The notes below the pieces were generated by a model. It saw nothing but the letters and a program-made list of their open reading frames with translations. It had not been told where the DNA came from and ran no database searches. Source: Pseudomonadales bacterium (lineage in GTDB: Bacteria; Pseudomonadota; Gammaproteobacteria; Pseudomonadales; Azotimanducaceae). Taken from it: DNA of 64,000 bases. The first letter of the stretch is position 1, and each line of letters begins with the position of its first letter. Both the position numbers and the translations under genes were made by a program. Positions 56,557 to 64,000 of the stretch are shown here, piece by piece. The DNA lies in the NCBI GenBank assembly GCA_029251375.1, contig JAQXDL010000032.1:62001-126000 (forward strand), in the 5' to 3' direction.

Positions 56557-57081
56557 AGCCGGCCATCTCCAGGGCCGAAAACATCCGTGGTTATACGTGG
56601 CTGTCGATCAAGTATGCGTTTCAATGTTGTTAGCGATCTTTGTTCTTTGTTCTTGGTTAATGGTTATGTGATGTCAATGTACATTGCGCACCGATCAGCT
56701 GCTGTCTAGCAGCGATCGTTATCAGTACACCACAGAAGAGATGATTCATACTGCCGCTGACACCAAGACAAAACCGATTGTGACTTCAAGCTTATGTCTT
56801 GAGCATTTTCTTGATTGTCGTCTTTAGTTTGGGCTTTGTTTGCTCTGAGTCCTGTTCCGTTAATTCCCATAGTGTGACGAGTTGATAGGTGGTTTGCATG
56901 TCTAGCTATTTCTGTTTCAGTTCGCCAGCTTCATCAATGCCAGTCCGCAATTCATTGTGCCGCCAAGTGTTCTTTTATCCTGTCATAGCAAATCTCAAAC
57001 GCGCTGGTACTGCATTGTATCCAGGCGGGTGCTAAGGGATACTCAGATTCGTAGGCCAACGAACAACGGTTAAATTAAACA
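56557..57081. other. 525-base intergenic region with possible decayed minus-strand coding traces
   Basis: On the minus strand one frame (57053-56952) reads YESEYPLAPAWIQCSTSAFE and further before TGA, and a second (56899-56792) reads MQTTYQLVTLWELTEQDSEQ and on to a stop. The two are separated by stops and could be parts of one decayed gene, but neither belongs to a family I know. The promoter for the flavin monooxygenase must also be here. Confidence 0.3.
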
Positions 57082-58413
57082 ATGCAGTCAGACAAAACGA
57101 AGGCGGCGCAGCAGCCGGTTATCATTGCCGGTGGCGGCATTGGTGGTTTGAGCCTCGCGCTGACGTTACATCAAATTGGCGTGCCCTGTCGGGTGTTTGA
57201 ATCTGTTTCGACCATGAAGCCGCTGGGTGTCGGTATCAATATTCAGCCTAACGCGGTACGTGAACTGTATGCCATGGGGCTTGGGTCCGAAGTCCTAGAC
57301 ACCATTGGTCTGCAAGCCAAAGAATGGTCGTTGGTCGGCTTGAACGGTAAAGATGTATACGCAGAGCCTAGGGGTTTAGAAGCCGGCTATCATTGGCCTC
57401 AGTACGCAGTGCACCGTGGTCAGCTACAAATGCTGTTGCATCGAACAGTGGTCGAACGTCTGGGTAAGGACGCAGTTAAGACTGACCATAAAATAACTGG
57501 CTATCAAAATACAGATTCCGGGGTCACCGTCTCTATGACAACAGAGCAGGGTGATGCGATGGAAGTAGAGGGTTCTGTGCTCATCGCCGCTGACGGTTTG
57601 CATTCCGCCGTGCGGGCACAGATGCACCCGGATCAAGCACCGATTCATTGGGGTGGTGCTGTCATGTGGCGTGGCACGACTATGGCGCGGCCAATACGCA
57701 CCGGTGCTTCGTTTGTCGGTTTAGGCACGCATCGCCAACGTATTGTGTTCTACCCTATATCGCCAGTCGATCCGAATACGGGTCTGGCATTGATTAACTG
57801 GATAGCAGAAGTGACCATGGATAATTCACAAGGGTGGACTCATGGTGACTGGAATAAGAAAGCCGAACTAGCAGATTTCATTCACCATTTTGAAGATTGG
57901 AATTATGATTGGGTCGATATTCAAGCCATGCTGAGGGGCGCGAGTGACGTCTATGAGTATCCAATGATTGATCGTGATCCCGTGCCAACTTGGGTGGACA
58001 ATCATGTTGCACTAATAGGGGACGCAGCCCATGTTATGTATCCGACAGGGTCTAATGGGGCAAGTCAGGCTATTGTCGATGCGCGTGTGTTAGGTGCCGC
58101 GATGGTTGAGTATGGCGTTAACGCGACGGCTTTGAATGCCTATAATGAACAACTGTGCGAGGCGGTGTCGGCTGTGGTGCTGCGTAATCGAGGCGCCGGT
58201 CCATTTGCGATCTTAAATGAGTTGGATAAACGGTGCGATGGTTTATTCGATGAAATCGAGGCTGTTTTTCCAGAAGTGGAGCGTCATGAAATGATGGCTG
58301 GCTATAAAGCTGCTGCTGGTTTTGCCATCGAAGCGCTCAATGGTGCGCCAGAGGTTTTGTCGACGGGCGCGATTGTTGGCACGCCTGATTCAAATCGACA
58401 CAGCAGAGGTTAG
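57082..58413 (+). CDS. FAD-dependent monooxygenase (salicylate/UbiH-type)
   Basis: The 443-residue protein has the flavin monooxygenase hallmarks: GxGxxG in VIIAGGGIGGLSLALTL, the second nucleotide motif DG in VLIAADGLHSAVRAQM, and the GD motif VALIGDAAHVMYPTGSNGASQAI. This matches class A flavoprotein hydroxylases that use NAD(P)H and O2. A short Dabb-domain gene begins 4 bases after its stop, so they are co-transcribed. The substrate is not assignable; aromatic acids are typical. Confidence 0.88.
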   Translation: MQSDKTKAAQQPVIIAGGGIGGLSLALTLHQIGVPCRVFESVSTMKPLGVGINIQPNAVRELYAMGLGSEVLDTIGLQAKEWSLVGLNGKDVYAEPRGLEAGYHWPQYAVHRGQLQMLLHRTVVERLGKDAVKTDHKITGYQNTDSGVTVSMTTEQGDAMEVEGSVLIAADGLHSAVRAQMHPDQAPIHWGGAVMWRGTTMARPIRTGASFVGLGTHRQRIVFYPISPVDPNTGLALINWIAEVTMDNSQGWTHGDWNKKAELADFIHHFEDWNYDWVDIQAMLRGASDVYEYPMIDRDPVPTWVDNHVALIGDAAHVMYPTGSNGASQAIVDARVLGAAMVEYGVNATALNAYNEQLCEAVSAVVLRNRGAGPFAILNELDKRCDGLFDEIEAVFPEVERHEMMAGYKAAAGFAIEALNGAPEVLSTGAIVGTPDSNRHSRG

Positions 58414-58417
58414 CTTC

Positions 58418-58741
58418 ATGTTACAGCACTATGTTTTTCTTAAGTATCAGACGGATACTACCGATGCACACATACAAGCGTTTAGTGAAAAAATGCTGGC
58501 GTTGCAGCATAGTATTGAAGAAGTTCAACATGTCGAGATTGGTATAGATGAATTGCATGATGAGCGTAGCTGGGACTTGATGTTGATCATGCAGTTTGAG
58601 TCAATGACTGCACTGCGTGCTTATCAAATTCACCCAGAGCACATAGCAGCCATTGAGTTTAATAGTCCCCAAGTCGCCAACGTTGGATCGTTGGACTTTA
58701 ACAGAACTTATCCCTCCGCCAATCCAAGGACGACCGAGTAA
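58418..58741 (+). CDS. Dabb (stress-responsive A/B barrel) domain protein
   Basis: The start ATG 58418 gives 107 residues beginning MLQHYVFLKYQTDT, with FSEKMLALQHSIEEVQHVEIG and SWDLMLIMQFESMTALRAYQIHPEH. This is the Dabb ferredoxin-like alpha/beta fold, which forms dimeric barrels and occurs in small oxygenase-linked or decarboxylating enzymes. A longer frame reaches upstream to 58322, but ATG 58418 has the typical family start. It follows the flavin monooxygenase by 4 bases, so the two probably act in one pathway. Confidence 0.85.
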   Translation: MLQHYVFLKYQTDTTDAHIQAFSEKMLALQHSIEEVQHVEIGIDELHDERSWDLMLIMQFESMTALRAYQIHPEHIAAIEFNSPQVANVGSLDFNRTYPSANPRTTE

Positions 58742-58769
58742 GTAGTATGTCTGTTTGAGTTCTTACTCC

Positions 58770-60848
58770 TTAAAAGTCGCCACCAACCTGCAGAGATTCC
58801 GCGGTCGATTCAGGGTCGACGCCGAAGGCCCAAAGGTAACCATTTGCTTTGAGTTCGTTGCTGGCCCAGAGATAGCCGCTGGCCCAAAGATAACCACTAG
58901 CCCAGAGGTAACCGTTTGCGAACACACCTTCGCTGTCGTCAATCGTTGCGCTAGCCCAGAGGTAACCGCTAGCCCACAGATAGCCGCTAGCCCACAGATA
59001 ACCAGAAGCATCAACCTGCTCGCTCTCGGCAGCCATCCAGGCTTCGCCGTTCCAGACGTCATAGGCTGACCATTGTGGTCCCCACAGTTGCGCTACGTCC
59101 TGTATAACCACTTGGTTTTCGTCCGTTATTGATAACTGAGGCGATAACGCTTCGCCGACAATGCGTCCTTCATCCTGAAGTGCAGCGGCGATATCAACAA
59201 CACCTGCGCCTGTTGCAATCGGGTCGCCGTCAATTTTGCGGGCAGAGCGCATCAAACGCGCTTTAACAGTGGCAGGTGTTAAACCGGCATCTTGATCAAG
59301 TAAAGTCGCTGCCGCGCCAGATACAACCGCTGTAGCCATGCTTGTACCTGATAGGGACATGTAATTTTGCTCACAGTATTCATCGCACACTTTTGCTCGA
59401 ATGCCTTTTTGTTCTGCTCGCCTTGCAGCACGGGCAGCTTTGCGCATCTTGCGTTTCTCTTTCTTTCTTAGTTTCTTGTTGTTTTTTTCTGTTTTAGCAA
59501 CTTGGCTGCCATCGGCGCCAATGCTATCTAGATCTTTATCTCGACCATTAGTGAGGTTTTTGAGTTTTTGGTCTAAAACCGCAGTGCTCATGATCATGTT
59601 GCCAGTGGCTAGAAGGTCCGGTTTTAGCGTTAAGTCAAATGCGGTAGGACCCATAGAGGAGTAGGTTGAAACAAAGTCATCACTAAAGTCTTGATCGGTC
59701 TCGTTATCTGTTATCGAACCAACCGTAATCACTTTAGGTGAGTTACCAGGGCTGGTAATACTGAAGTTGCCATAATCGCCGTAATTTCCCGCCGCTACCA
59801 CAACAACAAAACCTGCGTCCCAAACCATTTCTGCGGCTTTACAAAGTGGGTCAATATCACAACCTTCAGTTATCGGCTTACCAAGCGAAAGGTTTACCAC
59901 GCGAACGCCATAGGCTGCGCCGCTTGTAATAATCCAGTCCAGAGCGTTCAAGACGGAGGCTGTTTTACCCTTGCCGTCACCATCAAGCACCTGTAACGAA
60001 AGTAATGAAGCGCTGTTGGAAATACCCCTATAGTCACCAAAGGAGCGTTGCCCAGTTCCAGCGATAATGCCCGCGATATGTGTTCCATGCCCAAATTTGT
60101 CAGAAAGTTTGTTTGCTTTACATTTACCGGCTGAACAAGCGAAAGCTGCGACACCCTCTAGGTCCATATGTTCTGAAATACCGGAATCAATGACTGCAAC
60201 GCCTGGCCCTTTGCCAACGTAGTTCCAGTTAAGTTCCTCGTCTACCGCGCACGCAGAGCGGCGCGTTGAGTACTTGCTGGCACCTACTTCGGCATCCAGG
60301 TCGAGTAGTTTTACGTCGCTGCCACTGGCAAATTCGATGAGTTCATTTGCCGTCAATTGTAAGGCAACAAAGGGGAATGAAGCGTAAGTCTGGGTAATTT
60401 CACCACCTAGCTGTTCCAAGCGAGCAACTTCAGAATCACTTTGTTCACCGACACTAGAATACGTCACAAGCAACTCAACGACTTGGTTACCGCCCGACAA
60501 GGCCAGTTGCTCGACGGCGCCGGTCATCTTAGCCAGTGCTGCCGTTCGTTTAGCTTTCGATTTCTTGTCTGTTGAAGCCTCGTCGACTGTCATCGAGTCG
60601 GTTTCGTTAGGGGTATTGAATGTCTGCTCGTCAACCGCTTCGAAAATCGTATCTTTAGCGACTAAACCTGTCACAGGTATCGCATTAGCGGTTGTCGGGG
60701 TTACCTCAACAGTCTCTGTGCTGAGGGTTTTAGTGGCTGTCCACTCAACATTACTCAAACCCACAACGGCAGCGGCACTCAGTCCCAACCCTAAGATTGC
60801 GACCTTTGAGACAGCTTTAGTCCATTTGTTTGTTTTCAAATTTTTCAT
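58770..60848 (-). CDS. Subtilisin-family (S8) serine protease with GYLWAS repeats
   Basis: The 692-residue protein has an N-terminal hydrophobic segment that serves as a signal or anchor, a propeptide-like inhibitor I9 domain (about 100-195), and a subtilase domain with Asp 221 (VAVIDSGIS), His 254 (FGHGTHIAGI), Asn region (AAGNYGDYGNF) and Ser 503 (LSGTSMATA). Two oddities stand out. Before the catalytic serine there is a long, strongly basic insert (about 450-485; KKLRKKEKRKMRKAARAARR). The C-terminus has seven copies of GYLWA(S/F), three at 616-633, three at 646-663 and one at 670-675, separated by acidic linkers. An exported protease is implied; targets are unknown. Confidence 0.88.
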   Translation of the reverse strand: MKNLKTNKWTKAVSKVAILGLGLSAAAVVGLSNVEWTATKTLSTETVEVTPTTANAIPVTGLVAKDTIFEAVDEQTFNTPNETDSMTVDEASTDKKSKAKRTAALAKMTGAVEQLALSGGNQVVELLVTYSSVGEQSDSEVARLEQLGGEITQTYASFPFVALQLTANELIEFASGSDVKLLDLDAEVGASKYSTRRSACAVDEELNWNYVGKGPGVAVIDSGISEHMDLEGVAAFACSAGKCKANKLSDKFGHGTHIAGIIAGTGQRSFGDYRGISNSASLLSLQVLDGDGKGKTASVLNALDWIITSGAAYGVRVVNLSLGKPITEGCDIDPLCKAAEMVWDAGFVVVVAAGNYGDYGNFSITSPGNSPKVITVGSITDNETDQDFSDDFVSTYSSMGPTAFDLTLKPDLLATGNMIMSTAVLDQKLKNLTNGRDKDLDSIGADGSQVAKTEKNNKKLRKKEKRKMRKAARAARRAEQKGIRAKVCDEYCEQNYMSLSGTSMATAVVSGAAATLLDQDAGLTPATVKARLMRSARKIDGDPIATGAGVVDIAAALQDEGRIVGEALSPQLSITDENQVVIQDVAQLWGPQWSAYDVWNGEAWMAAESEQVDASGYLWASGYLWASGYLWASATIDDSEGVFANGYLWASGYLWASGYLWASNELKANGYLWAFGVDPESTAESLQVGGDF
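58824..59003 (-). repeat. Seven 18-bp units encoding GYLWAS in the subtilase tail
   Basis: Units lie at 58986-59003, 58968-58985 and 58950-58967 (first array), at 58896-58913, 58878-58895 and 58860-58877 (second array), and one GYLWAF unit at 58824-58841. Codons vary between units (GGC/GGT, TAT/TAC, CTC/CTG/CTT, GCC/GCT, AGC/AGT), which argues for selection on the peptide rather than recent copying. Confidence 0.92.
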
Positions 60849-61114
60849 GCTTTAGCCCTAGGCAATAGCTTTTTACTTGTATAGATGATTTTGCAATGAT
60901 CGCGCCAACAATTTTACCAATGTTCTATTTGTGTTGCGGTCGGCAATTTTATCTATATTTTACAATGGTTTAGAGGTTATTTTTGGTCTTAAAAACTCTC
61001 GCTGTATTAAAAAAAGTATCTGTTCGGGCGGCATCTATGGGTAGAAAGTGACGCACGGCGTTAGTTGTTTCAACACTGAGGTCAAGCGACTCCAAGTTGC
61101 CGCTGAACGTCACA

Positions 61115-64000
61115 CTAGCCTATATTGAGTGTCGCTTTAGCGAGCACATCGGAGCTTGTGACCCGCAATTTGCGCTCATTGATTCGTTCTGGTAAATGGT
61201 CTTTCAGATCAACTAGTTCATCTTGTCCGAGTAGGCGGGTGCCAGAAATACTCACCCAGCCATTTCTGCCACTATCCTTTGCGATATAAGCTGCCATGTC
61301 AGCGATACTGCAGACCTGCTCCCATGTGGCGAATTCCATCTTGCCTGGCACGAAGGGGATCGGGGCAATACCAATAGAGGCAGAAAGAAAGCCAATATCG
61401 CTGTTGCCAAGATCGTAGCTGGCATTGCCAACGCTCTGGCGTATTTTTTCTGTAAATTGCTCAGCGCCTTCCATCGTTCGAGCATGCCCAATAATTATGA
61501 ATTCATCTCCGCCCCAGCGAATCACGACATCAGATTTGCGGCAGGCCGTTAATAGTCTGTTTTTTACCTCAAGGAGTGCTAAGTCGCCTGCATGGTGACC
61601 AAAGCTATCGTTGATGGATTTAAAGCCGTCCAGATCTATCATCATCAAAAACAGTAATCTTGGCGACTCCGGGTTCGGTTCTTGACCTTTTGTACTTTCC
61701 TCAAATTGAGTGCGTCTTAGCATGGAAAGCTCGGCGGCGATGTGTGCATCGACAAATCGTCTATTGCGTAGGCCTGTTAGCGCATCCGTGACACTCGCGT
61801 GTTCTAGCTGATCGTTCAAAGACATCAAATCCGTATTTCGCTCAGCCAATTCAGCGGTGCGTTCATTGACGAGTTTTTCCAATCTGATTCTGGTCTCTGC
61901 TTCTAATCTTTGTTTGGCGCGTTGATTACGCATATAAAGCGCACCGGCAAGGGCTAAAATAGCCGCATAGACTAAATAGGCCCACCAAGTGCTCCAGGGT
62001 GGCGGTACCACATACACATCGATGGCGACGCCATCACGATTCCAGATACCATCATTATTAGATGCTTGGACTTCAAAGGTGTAGCGACCTGGTGACAAAC
62101 TGGAATATATGGCACGTCGAAAATTGTTCATATTGGCCCATTCGCTATCGAGCCCAAGCAAACGGTAGCGATATTCATTTTTGTCAGGTGACATATAGTC
62201 TAGAGCGACGAAATCAAAGGCGATAAAAGCATCGAAGTAGTTCAACTGCGCTACTGGCGCCTGACCACCTGTCCAGTTGCGTGCAATTGTTTCGGTGCGT
62301 GACTTTGCGTCAACGGATATCAGCGGCGGTCGATCATTCTTCGGCAGGTCGCCCGGAAAGAAGCCTACCAGTCCCATATTCGAGCCAAATAGGAGGCGCC
62401 CTGAGCGGCTGCGTAAGCGGGCGCCTTGGTTGAACTCATTGGTGCGCAGACCATTATTTCTGTCAAATTTCCGCACTTCTAATGAGTCTGGATTAAATTC
62501 AAACAAACCTCTATTACTGCTCAGCCACAATTCACCATTTGAGCCGCCGGTAATGCTGTAGATAGCGGATGCAAGCCCTTGGGCAGATGCATATTGTTGA
62601 AATCGATTTATCCCTGCCTGACGATCATCTGCTGACCATTTGAATAGTCCTCGTCCCATTGTACCGATCCACAGTGAATGGTCTGCTGTCTCGAAGATTT
62701 CCCAAGGCGAACCGCGAGATTTACCGCCACTGTTCGTCGCTGTTTCAAGATCGAAACGTGTGAATTGGTGCTTGTCAGCGTCAAACCTGTTTAGCCCATC
62801 GCCTTCGGTGCCCACCCAAATTGTGCCGTTTTGTTCCTGGAAAACTCGCAGCACACGATTACCGCTGATAGAAGTATCTGTTGAGGGATCATGCATGAAC
62901 CTCTCAAACGAGTTTGGGTTACCATCTTCAGAGTAGTTCAGTCCGCCCCCGTAGACGCCGATCCATAGTGCACCGTTGGCATCTTCAAATATTGAGCTGA
63001 CAGCATTGCCGCTGAGTGAATCAACTTGTGTTGGTTCATGGATAAACCGTTCAAAGGTTTTTTGTGAGGGCTTCATCATCGCTAAACCACCGGTGCGCAT
63101 ACCCACCCAAATCCTATCTTGCTGATCCACTAGCAACGACATCACCTGATCGTCGGGCAGACTGTCTGGTTGGTCTTTGTTGTGACGATAGTGCTGAACA
63201 TCGCCACTCAACGGGTCGATACTCGAAAGGCCGCCGCCATAGGTGCCAATCCATAAGGTGCCGTTAGATGATTCTCCAACGCTTGTGACGACATCTTCCT
63301 GAAGGTCATCATTAAGTGCGCTGTAGAAATGGAATGAATCGCTGAAATAATTCCAAGTACTTAGTCCGCCATGAGTTGCGACCCACAACACACCAGAAGC
63401 GTCCTGAGCAATTGCGTTCACTCTATTGTTGATCAGGCTGCTACGGTTGGCGTCTTCGGAATGGTACCTAACGAAGGCGTTTTCATTAGGTCGCCACTCA
63501 GCTAGGCCAGCCTCTGTGCCGATCCAAAGAGTTCCATACGAGTCTTCGAAGATTGCCAGAACTTGACCGCCAGGTAGGCTATTGGGTTCGCTTGGGTCGG
63601 AAATGAAGCGTGTAAATCGGCCAGTGGCGGAGTCAAACAAGTTAAGACCGGCCGAGTTGGTGCCTATCCATAAATTACCATCTCGATCTTCATAGACACT
63701 GCGCACACGATCATCTGAAAGGGTCAAAGGGTTGTTAGTCTGGGAGCGGTAAACGACGAACTTGTTGCTGGCTGCGTCAAAGCGTGCAATACCGCCTCCG
63801 TCCGTACCGACCCAAAGTTCACCATGTCGATCGTGTACAAGCCCCATGACATGATTGTTGGGTAGAGAGTCTGAATCTGTCGGATCATGACTAAAACTCG
63901 TCATGTCGCCGGATTGCGGGTCTATACGTAACAAACCATTATCAAGCGTGCCGATCCAGAAGATTCCCTGTTTATCTTGAATAATCTTTCTGATCCGATA
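61115..64000 (-). CDS. Two-component-propeller GGDEF protein, truncated by window edge
   Basis: The frame is open to base 64000, where it reads RKIIQDKQGIFWIGTLDNGL, so the N-terminus lies outside the window. The visible part has many two-component-regulator propeller blades (repeating D-x-x-G-x-L-W-I-G-T units), a Y_Y_Y domain (about 61960-62260) with YRYRLLGLDSEW, a membrane helix (WSTWWAYLVYAAILALAGALYM), a coiled coil and a GGDEF domain with RWGGDEF and a good inhibitory RKSD. It is a periplasmic-sensing diguanylate cyclase. It lies upstream of the subtilase on the same strand after a 267-base gap. Confidence 0.93.
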   Translation of the reverse strand, partial: YRIRKIIQDKQGIFWIGTLDNGLLRIDPQSGDMTSFSHDPTDSDSLPNNHVMGLVHDRHGELWVGTDGGGIARFDAASNKFVVYRSQTNNPLTLSDDRVRSVYEDRDGNLWIGTNSAGLNLFDSATGRFTRFISDPSEPNSLPGGQVLAIFEDSYGTLWIGTEAGLAEWRPNENAFVRYHSEDANRSSLINNRVNAIAQDASGVLWVATHGGLSTWNYFSDSFHFYSALNDDLQEDVVTSVGESSNGTLWIGTYGGGLSSIDPLSGDVQHYRHNKDQPDSLPDDQVMSLLVDQQDRIWVGMRTGGLAMMKPSQKTFERFIHEPTQVDSLSGNAVSSIFEDANGALWIGVYGGGLNYSEDGNPNSFERFMHDPSTDTSISGNRVLRVFQEQNGTIWVGTEGDGLNRFDADKHQFTRFDLETATNSGGKSRGSPWEIFETADHSLWIGTMGRGLFKWSADDRQAGINRFQQYASAQGLASAIYSITGGSNGELWLSSNRGLFEFNPDSLEVRKFDRNNGLRTNEFNQGARLRSRSGRLLFGSNMGLVGFFPGDLPKNDRPPLISVDAKSRTETIARNWTGGQAPVAQLNYFDAFIAFDFVALDYMSPDKNEYRYRLLGLDSEWANMNNFRRAIYSSLSPGRYTFEVQASNNDGIWNRDGVAIDVYVVPPPWSTWWAYLVYAAILALAGALYMRNQRAKQRLEAETRIRLEKLVNERTAELAERNTDLMSLNDQLEHASVTDALTGLRNRRFVDAHIAAELSMLRRTQFEESTKGQEPNPESPRLLFLMMIDLDGFKSINDSFGHHAGDLALLEVKNRLLTACRKSDVVIRWGGDEFIIIGHARTMEGAEQFTEKIRQSVGNASYDLGNSDIGFLSASIGIAPIPFVPGKMEFATWEQVCSIADMAAYIAKDSGRNGWVSISGTRLLGQDELVDLKDHLPERINERKLRVTSSDVLAKATLNIG

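Noticed and set aside
1-64000. tRNA, rRNA, CRISPR arrays, insertion sequences, prophage genes
   Set aside because: None were recognised on either strand; absence cannot be proved by eye for tRNA and needs a covariance-model search.

Overview
This 64 kb window looks like chromosome from a heterotrophic, probably marine gammaproteobacterium of moderate GC content. Several genes read as close relatives of gammaproteobacterial families (YbiT-type ABC-F protein, BetT-type choline carrier, YihG-type acyltransferase, YeaD-type mutarotase, Nei, cryptochrome-DASH, VF530). The species is not identifiable from the sequence alone. I see no rRNA, tRNA, CRISPR array, insertion sequence, prophage or replication origin.

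Layout. 1-9.4 kb holds envelope and transport genes and is unusually rich in lesions: a MipA/OmpV-like porin gene with an in-frame TAG, a SYLF lipoprotein gene with an in-frame TAA inside its apparent signal peptide, a phosphodiesterase/alkaline phosphatase gene broken by an 8-bp tandem duplication, and a cytochrome c/glucose dehydrogenase gene with TGA in place of a Trp codon. Intact genes among them encode BetT, an acyltransferase and a CNNM/CBS protein. 9.8-25 kb is mixed metabolism and signalling: mutarotase, ABC-F, hybrid kinase, aldo/keto reductase, a redoxin whose active-site codon is TGA, D-amino-acid deacylase, VF530, GST, 3-methyladenine glycosylase, phytanoyl-CoA dioxygenase and a malate/lactate dehydrogenase-type oxidoreductase. 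25-30.5 kb is a compact catabolic-looking operon (Rieske oxygenase, two small unknowns, MFS carrier) with a divergent AraC regulator, followed by a two-domain DsbA/HCCA isomerase-type protein.

30.6-38 kb carries a carotenoid oxygenase, the tight nei / DUF3429 / cryptochrome-DASH / DUF2256 run (the last a 51-residue gene), ferrochelatase and an acyl-CoA ligase. 38-43.5 kb holds an O-antigen-ligase-type polymerase, a glycosyltransferase and an undescribed three-gene ExbB/MotA-like membrane module. 43.5-51.6 kb has a quinohaemoprotein alcohol dehydrogenase, a SRPBCC protein, an enoyl-CoA hydratase, a PON/SMP-30-like lipoprotein, and an orphan GspE ATPase with two pseudopilin-like proteins. 51.6-64 kb contains an ftsH gene with an internal deletion, an HPt-REC-REC-GGDEF protein, a CREST-like membrane hydrolase candidate, a flavin monooxygenase with a Dabb protein, a subtilase ending in seven GYLWA(S/F) hexapeptides, and a two-component-propeller GGDEF protein that runs off the right edge.

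Most notable: (1) the redoxin reads through TGA at the first position of a CxxC motif (U83-P-P-C86), with a perfect 6-bp hairpin and a G-bearing loop at the spacing expected of a bacterial SECIS, so it is a candidate selenoprotein fused to a DsbD-alpha-like domain; (2) the subtilase with GYLWAS repeats and a strongly basic insert just before its catalytic serine; (3) the ExbB-like three-gene module; (4) the cluster of gene lesions at the left end, which needs checking against raw reads.
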